Shown piece after piece: positions 7,553-14,441 of a DNA stretch of 32,541 bases. Positions within the stretch are counted from its first letter, which is position 1, and every line of letters begins with the position of its first letter. The stretch is taken from NCBI GenBank assembly GCA_002412625.1, contig DHVK01000048.1, forward strand, positions 1 to 32,541. The letters are read 5' to 3'. Under the pieces are notes generated by a model. That model was not told the DNA's origin. It worked only from the letters and a program-made list of their open reading frames with translations, and did not search any database. The position numbers and the translations under genes are program-made. The stretch is from Cloacimonetes bacterium UBA5210 (GTDB taxonomy: Bacteria > Cloacimonadota > Cloacimonadia > Cloacimonadales > Cloacimonadaceae).

Positions 7553-8192
7553 TGGTACCCCTCAAAGAGTTTATCGCCCGGCTATAATCTTGCGAGCCAA
7601 AAATGTATGATGCCGAGACCAGGATGTCTGCTCCGGCTTGGATCAGTTCACGACAGTTATCCCCGTTCACACCACCATCCACTTCGATGAGCAGATTCGG
7701 ATATTGCCGTTTAAGCGCGTTGATTTGCTGCACCTTGCTGATGGTCTGGGGGATGAACTTCTGGGCAGAATAGCCCGGATTCACACTCATCACCAGGACA
7801 AAGTCGAGCTCGGGAAGGATGTTCTCCAGAGTGCTGACGGGTGTGGCAGGATTCAGCGCGATGCCGGCTTTGATGCCCAGAGATTTGATCTGCTGGACCA
7901 GGCGGTGGCTGTGGTACACGGTCTCCTGATGAAATGAAAGCCACTGGATTCCGATCTCTGCCAGGGTTTCGATATAGGCATCGGGGTTTGTGACCATGAG
8001 ATGGGCATCAAGGGGCTTTGAGCTCAGTTTGCGGATGCAGGAAACCAGAGGGTAACCGAAGCTGAGATTGGGTACATAGTGTCCATCCATCAAGTCCAGA
8101 TGGATGATGTCCGTTGCTTCGAGAAGCGCGATCTCTTCCGCGAGGCGTGAAAAATCCGCTGAGAGCACGGATGCTGCAACCTGAATGTTCAT
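7545..8192 (-). CDS. rpe: Ribulose-phosphate 3-epimerase
   Basis: TIM-barrel enzyme of the pentose phosphate pathway that interconverts ribulose 5-phosphate and xylulose 5-phosphate. All landmarks are present in 215 aa: ASVLSADFSRL, HLDLMDGHYVPNLSFG (metal-binding His and catalytic Asp), DAHLMV, GIALNPATP, VLVMSVNPGYSAQKFI, the second catalytic Asp in IEVDGGVN, and the phosphate-binding end ADILVSASYIFGS. The start ATG overlaps the stop of the upstream dciA-like gene (ATGA, 8189-8192). Its own stop overlaps the ffh start. The three genes therefore form a tightly coupled unit. Confidence 0.97.
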   Translation of the reverse strand: MNIQVAASVLSADFSRLAEEIALLEATDIIHLDLMDGHYVPNLSFGYPLVSCIRKLSSKPLDAHLMVTNPDAYIETLAEIGIQWLSFHQETVYHSHRLVQQIKSLGIKAGIALNPATPVSTLENILPELDFVLVMSVNPGYSAQKFIPQTISKVQQINALKRQYPNLLIEVDGGVNGDNCRELIQAGADILVSASYIFGSQDYSRAINSLRGTNV

Positions 8193-8491
8193 TTTTTCCT
8201 TTTCCTGGGGCTTCTGATGATGAAGATGATGTCGCTCAGCTCTTCCCCATATTGAGCATATTTGACGAGGATATCGGATTTCAGCAGGATGAGTTCTTGC
8301 ATCCAGGAGCTATTTTGCACCCCGACAAAGAGCACATCATGCTCCAGCTTGACAGGTTGAGAGCGCTCTGCTAGAAGCTCTCCGACAATCCGCTTCCAGC
8401 CCAAACTTACATGCACAAAGCGGTTGAATCTCTCTCCGGCTAAGTGGTAGAGAATTCGGTGAAAACGGTTATCAGCGAGTACAAAAGCCAT
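8189..8491 (-). CDS. dciA: DciA-like (DUF721) protein
   Basis: A 100-aa protein matching the short DUF721/DciA pattern: a positively charged N-terminal helix region, LGWKRIVGELLAERSQPVKLEHDVLFVGVQNSSWMQEL and a final ELSDIIFIIR. The conserved V-x-V/SS-W-x-Q-E-L block is typical. DciA is known as the replicative-helicase operator/loader partner in bacteria that lack DnaC or DnaI. The role here is by family. The ATG at 8491 has only a weak SD (AGAAG). It lies about 10 nt past the T-run of an intrinsic terminator (8502-8544), which leaves almost no room for a promoter after the hairpin. The stop overlaps the rpe start by 4 nt. Confidence 0.8.
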   Translation of the reverse strand: MAFVLADNRFHRILYHLAGERFNRFVHVSLGWKRIVGELLAERSQPVKLEHDVLFVGVQNSSWMQELILLKSDILVKYAQYGEELSDIIFIIRSPRKRKK

Positions 8492-8501
8492 TTACTTCTA
8501 C

Positions 8502-8544
8502 AAAAAAACGAGAGCATTGCCCCATGACAGGGGAAACACTCTCG
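8502..8544 (-). terminator. Intrinsic terminator of the SLBB-to-rplI operon
   Basis: On the minus strand CGAGAGTGTTTCCCC and GGGGCAATGCTCTCG form a stem (6 GC-rich outer pairs, two G-U wobbles, two A-U pairs, one mismatch, four G-C pairs) over a short loop, followed at once by seven T (8502-8508). The wobble pairs form only on the minus-strand RNA, so it acts in that direction. It lies 12 bp after the last gene of the long operon. Confidence 0.9.
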
Positions 8545-8556
8545 TCCGATATCGGT

Positions 8557-9132
8557 TTATTCTTGATTGAAGAAAAGACCAAAGGCGTTGTAGGCCAAGA
8601 TCAACACAGCCATCGCCACGTAATAGACAGATCCGATGCCCATGGTGGTGCTATCCACGCCGGACATCAGCAAACCTGGGATTATCGAGGCGACGACAAA
8701 GACCAGATATCCGATCGCGCGATTGGCAAGAGTATTGCCTTTGCGGTTGATCAGGATCACGGTGGCCAGAACCATCACGATAAACAGGATGCTGAGCCCC
8801 AACATCATGGGGATCACGGTGCTTAAGCTCATGTCTGCCGGCAGATTGATAATGCTGGAGCGCAGAGCAATAAAGAGCGGAGCCACGATTGCCAGAAGCA
8901 TCAGGATGGCTGCCACGATTTGTCTAAGGGTCTTGTTTGACCGCTGCGTAACTTCAAAGTGACGTTGGTTGTTTCTGAGAGTGAGATATACAACCCCGCT
9001 CATCACCAAAAAGAAGGCAGCATAGGCAAGCATCATGATAGGGCGACCGGTGATCATGCCCATCGTGGAAAGAACCGCGATGAAGAACACCAGCCCGGCT
9101 ATCTGCTTGATCTTGAATAACGAATCATGCAT
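8557..9132 (-). CDS. Small polytopic membrane protein, unknown
   Basis: A 191-aa protein with about six hydrophobic segments (roughly residues 10-28, 30-52, 72-90, 105-127, 138-158 and 165-187), joined by short loops such as RNNQRHFEVTQRSNK. Family not recognised; no transporter or enzyme signature seen. It is the last gene of the long operon, 18 bp after the rplI stop and directly before the intrinsic terminator at 8502-8544. Its SD lies in GGGAGG just upstream of the ATG. Position beside DUF2232 and rplI suggests a housekeeping envelope role, but that is only association. Confidence 0.75.
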   Translation of the reverse strand: MHDSLFKIKQIAGLVFFIAVLSTMGMITGRPIMMLAYAAFFLVMSGVVYLTLRNNQRHFEVTQRSNKTLRQIVAAILMLLAIVAPLFIALRSSIINLPADMSLSTVIPMMLGLSILFIVMVLATVILINRKGNTLANRAIGYLVFVVASIIPGLLMSGVDSTTMGIGSVYYVAMAVLILAYNAFGLFFNQE

Positions 9133-9150
9133 GGGAACCTCCCGGAAATC

Positions 9151-9600
9151 TTATTCAGCTTCTGCTTGGACCACAAAGCTCAGATTTGCGACTACATCTT
9201 TGTGCAGCCGGACATGAACGCTGTGTTCTCCCAATTCCTTGATGTGGTGTTCCATTTGCATGGTTGAACGATGAACTTCCACTCCCTCTAACTTGAGAGC
9301 GTGAACGAGATCGTTCTCGGAAACTGAGCCGAACATGGTTCCTTGATCATCAACTTTGCGGTTGAATGTCAGTTTAATGGAAGCGATTTTTTCGGCAAGG
9401 ATTTTTAATTCTATGATCTTCTTTTCTTCGGCTACTTTCAGTTCTTCCTGAATGCTGCCGAGGCGTTTCATATTGTATGGGGTGGCATAAAGTGCGTAAT
9501 CCCGGGGGACAAGATAGTTCCTGGCGTAGCCCCGTTTCACGTTCACGATTTCGCCTTTAATGCCCAATTTGTCTATGTTTTCGAGCAAGATAACTTTCAT
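9151..9600 (-). CDS. rplI: 50S ribosomal protein bL9
   Basis: The 149-aa product has the bL9 N-terminal RNA-binding domain MKVILLENIDKLGIKGEIVNVKRGYARNYLVP, a long connecting helix (about residues 45-75, KRLGSIQEELKVAEEKKIIELK) and a C-terminal domain beginning SIKLTFNRKVDDQGTMFGSV. I choose the ATG at 9600 rather than an in-frame upstream extension (to 9639). It matches the invariant bL9 N-terminus and is preceded by GGAGG (about 9609-9613). Its ATG overlaps the TGA of the DUF2232 gene (ATGA, 9597-9600). This order, bS6-SSB-bS18-(DUF2232)-bL9, is a widespread bacterial ribosomal cluster. Confidence 0.98.
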   Translation of the reverse strand: MKVILLENIDKLGIKGEIVNVKRGYARNYLVPRDYALYATPYNMKRLGSIQEELKVAEEKKIIELKILAEKIASIKLTFNRKVDDQGTMFGSVSENDLVHALKLEGVEVHRSTMQMEHHIKELGEHSVHVRLHKDVVANLSFVVQAEAE

Positions 9601-10433
9601 GCGGTAATTCCTCCACGCGTTTTGTTTGTGCTCATCCAACTATCGGCAAAGCCAATCAAGGTGAGCGGAATAAAAGCATATATGAGTACGAAAACCATGA
9701 TGATGCTTTTTATGATATTGTTTGACACCAGTCTGGACATAAAGCTCCAAGCCAGGAAAAATCCCTGAATCAAGGGTACAGTGCAGAGCAGGATCAATGT
9801 GTTCACAAACACAAGTTTAGTAGTTTCAAACAGATACAACGGCAAAGAAGCCAAAATCAGGAGATTGAAGAATACGGTGAACTTGATATCCCCGGGCACC
9901 AGCGGTATATGAATGGTGCGGTGGAAGATATAATAGCCCAGGACCAAAGCAAATATCTGCCCGACACCCCAAAGGGCCGGCATGATCATCCGCCAGAGAC
10001 TCGCGCTTTGCAACATGTATGCTTCATCAATAAATTTCGGCATCTGCCCCTGCATCAAGGACATCCCTTCCTCATAAGCTGCACTCATTGCTCCGCCAAA
10101 GATATACATCCTGGCCATAGCGTAGGCGATGATCACCAGAATCCCGGCAAGCAAAGCTTCACTGAGAACCTGATTCCGCCTTAGAGTTAGCAGAAAGACA
10201 TACGCCACCAGACCAACCCCAAAAATAGCATCACATGCTATCATCGGGGTATTACCACGTTGGCCGTCTATCAGCAGGACAGTGATCGGCATCACAAAAA
10301 AGAGCAACATGGCTCTTTGCGGAGATACCAATGCCGGTCCCAGCACCTTGGCGCAGAAATACATCACCAGCATCATCCCCAAAAAGGGACTCAGCAGCGA
10401 CATAATCCCGCTAAGGAAGGGAAGGATGAACAT
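9597..10433 (-). CDS. DUF2232-type polytopic membrane protein
   Basis: A 278-aa very hydrophobic protein with about eight predicted membrane helices, starting with FLSGIMSLLSPFLGMMLVMYFCAKVLGP. A long hydrophilic loop, AAYEEGMSLMQGQMPKFIDEAY, lies near residues 118-140. Length, helix pattern, and position between bS18 and bL9 match the DUF2232/YybS-type membrane proteins found in this cluster in many bacteria. Biochemical function is unknown. It starts 4 bp after the rpsR stop and overlaps the rplI start by 4 nt, so expression is tied to the ribosomal genes. Confidence 0.8.
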   Translation of the reverse strand: MFILPFLSGIMSLLSPFLGMMLVMYFCAKVLGPALVSPQRAMLLFFVMPITVLLIDGQRGNTPMIACDAIFGVGLVAYVFLLTLRRNQVLSEALLAGILVIIAYAMARMYIFGGAMSAAYEEGMSLMQGQMPKFIDEAYMLQSASLWRMIMPALWGVGQIFALVLGYYIFHRTIHIPLVPGDIKFTVFFNLLILASLPLYLFETTKLVFVNTLILLCTVPLIQGFFLAWSFMSRLVSNNIIKSIIMVFVLIYAFIPLTLIGFADSWMSTNKTRGGITA

Positions 10434-10437
10434 TGCT

Positions 10438-10674
10438 TTATTCTACAACGTAAGGGATTAGAGCCATCTGGCGGGAGCGCTTGATCTCGTTTGTGAGCTT
10501 GCGCTGGTGCTTGGCACAGGTGCCGGTCAGCCGCGCTGCTTCGATCTTGCCCACGTCTGAGGTGAACTGACGCATCAGGTCGATGTTCTTGTAATCCAGT
10601 ACAAGATCCGGATTTGCACAAAACTTACAGTACTTCCGGCGGGTAAACTTTTTCTTTCTATCGCTGAAATTCAT
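10438..10674 (-). CDS. rpsR: 30S ribosomal protein bS18
   Basis: A 78-aa product with the full bS18 signature: RRKYCKFCANPDLVLDYKNIDLMRQF, then GKIEAARLTGTCAKHQRKLTNEIKRSRQMALIPYV. The cysteines (CKFC, TCAKH) fit the zinc-binding form of bS18. bS18 binds bS6 on the 30S platform, and rpsF lies two genes upstream. The ATG is preceded by GGAG within the 9-bp gap after ssb. Confidence 0.98.
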   Translation of the reverse strand: MNFSDRKKKFTRRKYCKFCANPDLVLDYKNIDLMRQFTSDVGKIEAARLTGTCAKHQRKLTNEIKRSRQMALIPYVVE

Positions 10675-10683
10675 TTGTATCTC

Positions 10684-11130
10684 CTAAAATGGGACGTCGT
10701 CTTTGGTTGAATTTGCCACTGGTGCGGATTCTTCCGGGGGAAGCGGCACATCTGAATCTTTACGAGGGGCATCGCCATCACGGGGCGGCCACTCCAGGAA
10801 GTGTACGTTATCGATAGTCACTTCTGTGCTTTTGCGGGTCTGATTGTTCTGATCTGTCCAGTTTCTGGTGTCCAACCGACCTTCAACGATGATAGCGCTG
10901 CCTTTGTGAGCAGTGTTGGCAATCATCTCGGCGGTTTTATTCCAAGCCACACAATCGATCCAACTGGTAACGGTCTGCCACTGGTCGGAATCGTCTTTAT
11001 AACTTCTATCTGAAGCGAGCGTTACGCGGATCACCGCGGTACCCTTGGGGGTGAACTTCAGCTCCAGATCGTTGGCAATCCTACCGGCACAGATGAACTT
11101 GTTCAGTCTGGGTAGTCTTAGGTCTGCCAT
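10684..11130 (-). CDS. ssb: Single-stranded DNA-binding protein
   Basis: A 148-aa SSB with one OB fold (residues about 8-110: LNKFICAGRIANDLELKFTPKGTAVIRVTLASDR, WIDCVAWNKTAEMI, KGSAIIVEGRLDTRNWTD, STEVTIDNVHFLE). A Pro/Ser/Asp-rich linker follows, then the acidic tip DDVPF that docks replication and repair partners. It lies between rpsF and rpsR, 9 bp from each, as in many bacteria. The SD GGGAGGG is immediately upstream of the ATG. Confidence 0.97.
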   Translation of the reverse strand: MADLRLPRLNKFICAGRIANDLELKFTPKGTAVIRVTLASDRSYKDDSDQWQTVTSWIDCVAWNKTAEMIANTAHKGSAIIVEGRLDTRNWTDQNNQTRKSTEVTIDNVHFLEWPPRDGDAPRKDSDVPLPPEESAPVANSTKDDVPF

Positions 11131-11139
11131 GTTCCCTCC

Positions 11140-11433
11140 CTATTTCTCGTCGCGAGCGACGAACATATGGCGGATCATGTTTTCATTGATGTTGAACAAT
11201 TGTTTGACGGCTTTCACAGCGAGGCTGTCCATCTTCATATAGTTCACATAGTAGTACGCTTCCAGGTGCTTATCGATGGGATAGGCGAGCATGCGCTTCC
11301 CCCAGGCATCTGTCTTGATGATTTCGGCGCCGGCTTCGCGCAGAGTATTCAGCACTGCCTCATTGGCAGCATCCGCTTTATCCGCTACAAGCTTGGGGGT
11401 GAACATCACCATCAATTCGTAATCCTTGGTCAT
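11140..11433 (-). CDS. rpsF: 30S ribosomal protein bS6
   Basis: A 97-aa product beginning MTKDYELMVMFTPKLVADK with the bS6 ferredoxin-like fold: AEIIKTDAWGKRMLAYPIDKHLEAYYYVNYMKMDS, then LFNINENMIRHMFVARDEK. The frame is open further upstream to 11496, but the ATG at 11433 fits the family N-terminus and has GGAGG at 11441-11445. The ATG overlaps the pth stop (ATGA). No C-terminal acidic extension is present. Confidence 0.97.
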   Translation of the reverse strand: MTKDYELMVMFTPKLVADKADAANEAVLNTLREAGAEIIKTDAWGKRMLAYPIDKHLEAYYYVNYMKMDSLAVKAVKQLFNINENMIRHMFVARDEK

Positions 11434-12029
11434 CCTTTTTCCTCCTTTGGACTTTTGATTCCGACAGCCTTGCCATCGGAATAGGATTTCTTCCATTTGC
11501 TATATTCATTCAACACGGAGTTGAAGTCATTTCTTTCAAAGGTATCCAGAAACTTGCATATCAGCTTCAAAGATTCTTCGTAACCATTCAGCTCATCTGG
11601 CTCAAATTCGTCAAGCACATACTTTTCAGCCGGCAACACATCGTGTCTTCCGATTCCGATCCGTATGCGTTTGAGATCTGTTGGCGGCATCACTTCAAAG
11701 AGTGATTTCAGGCCATTGTGTCCGCCATCTCCCCCGCCGCTGCGAACTCGTAACTGCGCTGGAGAAAGCTCGATGTCATCGTGAACAACCAGTATCTCTG
11801 ATACTTTCCATTTCAAGAGCGCTGCTTTGAGCGCATCTCCGGATAGATTCATAAAGGTTCTGGGCTTGATCGCCACCACTTGCCGGAAGACAACAAAATC
11901 GAACAGCCCGGCTTGACTGAAGCTCAGCTTGTGAGTTTCTGCCCATCTATCCAGAGCGATAAACCCGATATTGTGTCTGGTTCTGTGGTATTTTGGCGGG
12001 TGGTTGCCCAAAGCCAGAATTAGCTTCAT
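11430..12029 (-). CDS. pth: Peptidyl-tRNA hydrolase
   Basis: Releases peptides from prematurely dissociated peptidyl-tRNA. The 199-aa protein shows the N-terminal LILALGNHPPKYHRTRHNIGF (catalytic His19 and Asn9/Asn20 region), KPRTFMNLSG, VVHDDIELSP (catalytic Asp84 next to His83) and GGGDGGHNGLKS. The usual GNPG is GNHP here, and GGGHGGHNG is GGGDGGHNG; both are tolerable variants outside the catalytic dyad. The gene lies 8 bp after rplY and overlaps rpsF by 4 nt. The pairing rplY-pth is common in bacteria. Confidence 0.96.
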   Translation of the reverse strand: MKLILALGNHPPKYHRTRHNIGFIALDRWAETHKLSFSQAGLFDFVVFRQVVAIKPRTFMNLSGDALKAALLKWKVSEILVVHDDIELSPAQLRVRSGGGDGGHNGLKSLFEVMPPTDLKRIRIGIGRHDVLPAEKYVLDEFEPDELNGYEESLKLICKFLDTFERNDFNSVLNEYSKWKKSYSDGKAVGIKSPKEEKG

Positions 12030-12037
12030 AGATGAGT

Positions 12038-12643
12038 TTAGTCTTCTTCTTTCTCTACTACGGGAGCTTCTTCAGCCGGTTTCTCGGCGTCAGCTACGTT
12101 TTTGGCATGGATAACCACAAGGGTCACGTCGTCCGCGTCCTTATAGTTCCATATACCTTGTTTAAGGTCGCTGATGTGTTTGGTGTCGCCCACTTTCATG
12201 TCGCTCACATCAAGGTCGATGCTTTGCGGGATATCAGTAGCTTTGCAAATCACTCTTACCATGCGCTGAACCACATCCATGAATCCGCCTTCTTTGAGGC
12301 CAATGGGTTCGCCGTTGTAGTTCACGGGCATTTCTACTTCGATGGTGCTATCCGCATCGATGACAAGGAAATCCATGTGCAGGAAGTTTCTGCGTACGGG
12401 ATGAATCTGCTTGTCTTTCAAAATGGTGTGATACTTCTTGCCATCTACGTTAAGTTCGTAAAAGGCCAATTCTGTGAAGCTTTTCTTATAGCATTTCTGA
12501 AATTCGTTTTCTTTGATGCTAAGCTTGAGGGCTTCCATTCCACCACCATAGAGGACAACCGGGATCAGGCCCGCTGCACGGAGCTGAGTAAGGTCGCTCT
12601 TCTTTTTGGTGTTTCTGATTTCTGCGTTTAGAGTAAATATCAT
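12038..12643 (-). CDS. rplY: 50S ribosomal protein bL25/Ctc
   Basis: The 201-aa long (TL5/Ctc) form binds 5S rRNA through its N-terminal domain (LRAAGLIPVVLYGGGMEALKLSIKENEF, HTILKDKQIHPVRRNFLHMDFL). It has the extra beta-rich C-terminal domain (VEMPVNYNGEPIGLKEGG, PQSIDLDVSDMKVGD) and an acidic tail AEKPAEEAPVVEKEED. The start follows GGAGG in the short gap after prs. bL25 next to pth and prs is a familiar order. Confidence 0.96.
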   Translation of the reverse strand: MIFTLNAEIRNTKKKSDLTQLRAAGLIPVVLYGGGMEALKLSIKENEFQKCYKKSFTELAFYELNVDGKKYHTILKDKQIHPVRRNFLHMDFLVIDADSTIEVEMPVNYNGEPIGLKEGGFMDVVQRMVRVICKATDIPQSIDLDVSDMKVGDTKHISDLKQGIWNYKDADDVTLVVIHAKNVADAEKPAEEAPVVEKEED

Positions 12644-12663
12644 TTATTCCTCCATTTATTTAC

Positions 12664-13611
12664 TTATCTGAATAACAGGCTGATGGACTCTCCGATGTGG
12701 ATCTTCTTGATGGCTATAGCCAGCATTTCCGCGATCGAGAGTTGCACGATCTTCTTGCAGGCGCGCTTATGTTCGTCCAGCATGATCGTATTGGTCACAA
12801 AGAGTTTTTCGATAGGAGAGTTTTCCAGGGCGCTGATGGCCTTGCCGGAAAGAACTCCATGGGTGCAAGCGGCAAAGATCTTTTTTGCCCCTTGTTCTTG
12901 CAGGGCATGGGCTACTTTCACCAAGCTGCCCCCGGTATCGATGATGTCATCATAGAGGATCGCGGTTTTTCCGCAGACGTCTCCGATGATGTTCAGAAGT
13001 TCGGTCTGGTCGTTGTTTCCGCTGCGGCGTTTATCGCCGATGGCCAGGCCGCAATTGAGCCTTTTGGCCAGAGCGCGGGCACGGTTCGCACCTCCGGAAT
13101 CCGGGGATACGACCACGATGTCTTCCATCTGCATGATGCTCTTGAAATAGCGGGCAAAAGATGGAATCGCGTAAAGATGATCGACCGGGATATTAAAGAA
13201 GCCTTGAATCTGGTCCGCGTGCAGGTCCACCGTCACAACCCGGTCTGCCCCGGCAATGGTGATCAGATCTGCCACCAGTTTTGCCGTGATCGGCACTCTG
13301 GGCTGATCCTTCTTATCGCTTCTGGCATAGGCGTAATAGGGAATCACGCAATTGATCCGCTGAGCACTGGCGCGTTTCAGCGCGTCGATTATGATCAGAA
13401 GATCCATCAGGTTATCATTTACCGGAAAGCTGGTCGGCTGGATGATATAGACATCCGCACCGCGCACGTTGTCATTTATCTTCACGAAGGATTCGTCGTT
13501 CGAAAACTTGAACAGATCGATATCGCCCAACGGGATGCCTGCATGTCTTGCCACTTCTTCTGCCAATGGACGATTTGCATTTCCGGTGATAATCTTTAAC
13601 TTGGAAAACAT
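12664..13611 (-). CDS. prs: Ribose-phosphate pyrophosphokinase (PRPP synthetase)
   Basis: Makes PRPP from ribose 5-phosphate and ATP for purine, pyrimidine, NAD and amino-acid synthesis. The 315-aa class I enzyme shows LKIITGNANRPLAEEVA, the DNVRGADVYIIQPTS region, the ATP loop PYYAYARSDKKDQPRVPITAKLVADLI, VVTVDLHADQIQGFF, VVSPDSGGANRARALA and the PRPP-binding loop LYDDIIDTGGSL. The start ATG lies within the ispE end (16-nt overlap), so the two are probably translationally coupled. The substrate link with purD (24333-25589) is metabolic, not genomic. Confidence 0.97.
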   Translation of the reverse strand: MFSKLKIITGNANRPLAEEVARHAGIPLGDIDLFKFSNDESFVKINDNVRGADVYIIQPTSFPVNDNLMDLLIIIDALKRASAQRINCVIPYYAYARSDKKDQPRVPITAKLVADLITIAGADRVVTVDLHADQIQGFFNIPVDHLYAIPSFARYFKSIMQMEDIVVVSPDSGGANRARALAKRLNCGLAIGDKRRSGNNDQTELLNIIGDVCGKTAILYDDIIDTGGSLVKVAHALQEQGAKKIFAACTHGVLSGKAISALENSPIEKLFVTNTIMLDEHKRACKKIVQLSIAEMLAIAIKKIHIGESISLLFR

Positions 13612-14441
13612 CTTTGGTACTCTCTTCGTGATAATGTGCGTGCGTTGTGGGTGAAATAACCCAGTTCTGCAAAGTACGCCGCGCTTTCCTCGGCCGTCTT
13701 TGCGTTCTCAAATATTCCAAAACAGGTGGAGCCGCTACCGCTCAACATACTCTTGATCGCTCCGCATTCGTTCAGCTTGATCAGCAAACTATCCACCAAG
13801 GGATACATTTTGCGTACTGCAGGTTCGAGTCTGTTGAACATCGTGGCAACAGGGTTGTCCGGATCGAAGAGCTTTGACTCGCCTGGAACCGGGAGTTCCA
13901 CAGCGCCGTAAGCAGAACCGGCTGAGATTGCGATGCCGGGATTCACCAAAAGAATGTTATCAATCATGATATCATCCATGGCCGAGATCCGTTCACCTCT
14001 GTTTTCACCAAGGGCTGTTCCGCCATGGAGAAAGAAGTTGATATCGCTGCCAAACTTGGCGGCAACCGCCTCTTTTTCCAGCGGGCTTAAGTTCAGTTGC
14101 CAGACCCGGTCCAGAGCCTCGATCGCGTTTGCCGCATTCGAACTCCCACCTCCCAAACCGGCTGCGATGGGTATCTTCTTTTCCAGAAAGATCTCCACCC
14201 CTTGCCGCACCTCGTATTGCTCTTGCAAATACTTGGCGATACGGTAGATAAGGTTGTCTTTACCATTCAGTTCAGCAACTGAGGACCAAACTATTATAGC
14301 GCCGGTTTCTGTCAAAGCATATTTGATCTCATCAAAAAGGTCAATACCGCATAACACGGTATTGACCTGATGATAATTACCGGGCAGGCGACCCAGTACC
14401 TCAAGAAACAGATTTATTTTTGCGTAAGAAACGGTTAACAT
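13596..14441 (-). CDS. ispE: 4-diphosphocytidyl-2-C-methyl-D-erythritol kinase
   Basis: GHMP kinase of the MEP isoprenoid pathway, giving lipid carriers for wall and polysaccharide synthesis. The 281-aa product shows SYAKINLFLEVLGRLPGNYH (catalytic Lys8), the ATP loop PIAAGLGGGSSNAANAI (91-107), GSDINFFLHGG (catalytic Asp133) and the C-terminal MLSGSGSTCFGIF. I place the start at ATG 14441. An in-frame extension to 14546 would translate the Tyr-codon repeat of the upstream gene into a meaningless Thr/Ile run. The first 41 nt lie inside the BY-kinase gene, an unusually long overlap. The stop overlaps prs by 16 nt. Confidence 0.95.
   Translation of the reverse strand: MLTVSYAKINLFLEVLGRLPGNYHQVNTVLCGIDLFDEIKYALTETGAIIVWSSVAELNGKDNLIYRIAKYLQEQYEVRQGVEIFLEKKIPIAAGLGGGSSNAANAIEALDRVWQLNLSPLEKEAVAAKFGSDINFFLHGGTALGENRGERISAMDDIMIDNILLVNPGIAISAGSAYGAVELPVPGESKLFDPDNPVATMFNRLEPAVRKMYPLVDSLLIKLNECGAIKSMLSGSGSTCFGIFENAKTAEESAAYFAELGYFTHNARTLSRREYQRCFPS

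Noticed and set aside
9601..9639. Upstream extension of rplI
   Set aside because: MKVILLENI at 9600 is the conserved bL9 start with GGAGG in front.
11434..11496. Upstream extension of rpsF
   Set aside because: MTKDYELM at 11433 fits bS6 and has GGAGG at 11441-11445.
12697..13599. 300-codon open frame on the + strand opposite prs
   Set aside because: prs on the minus strand has all family motifs; the + frame has no recognisable domain, SD or neighbours. Shadow ORF.
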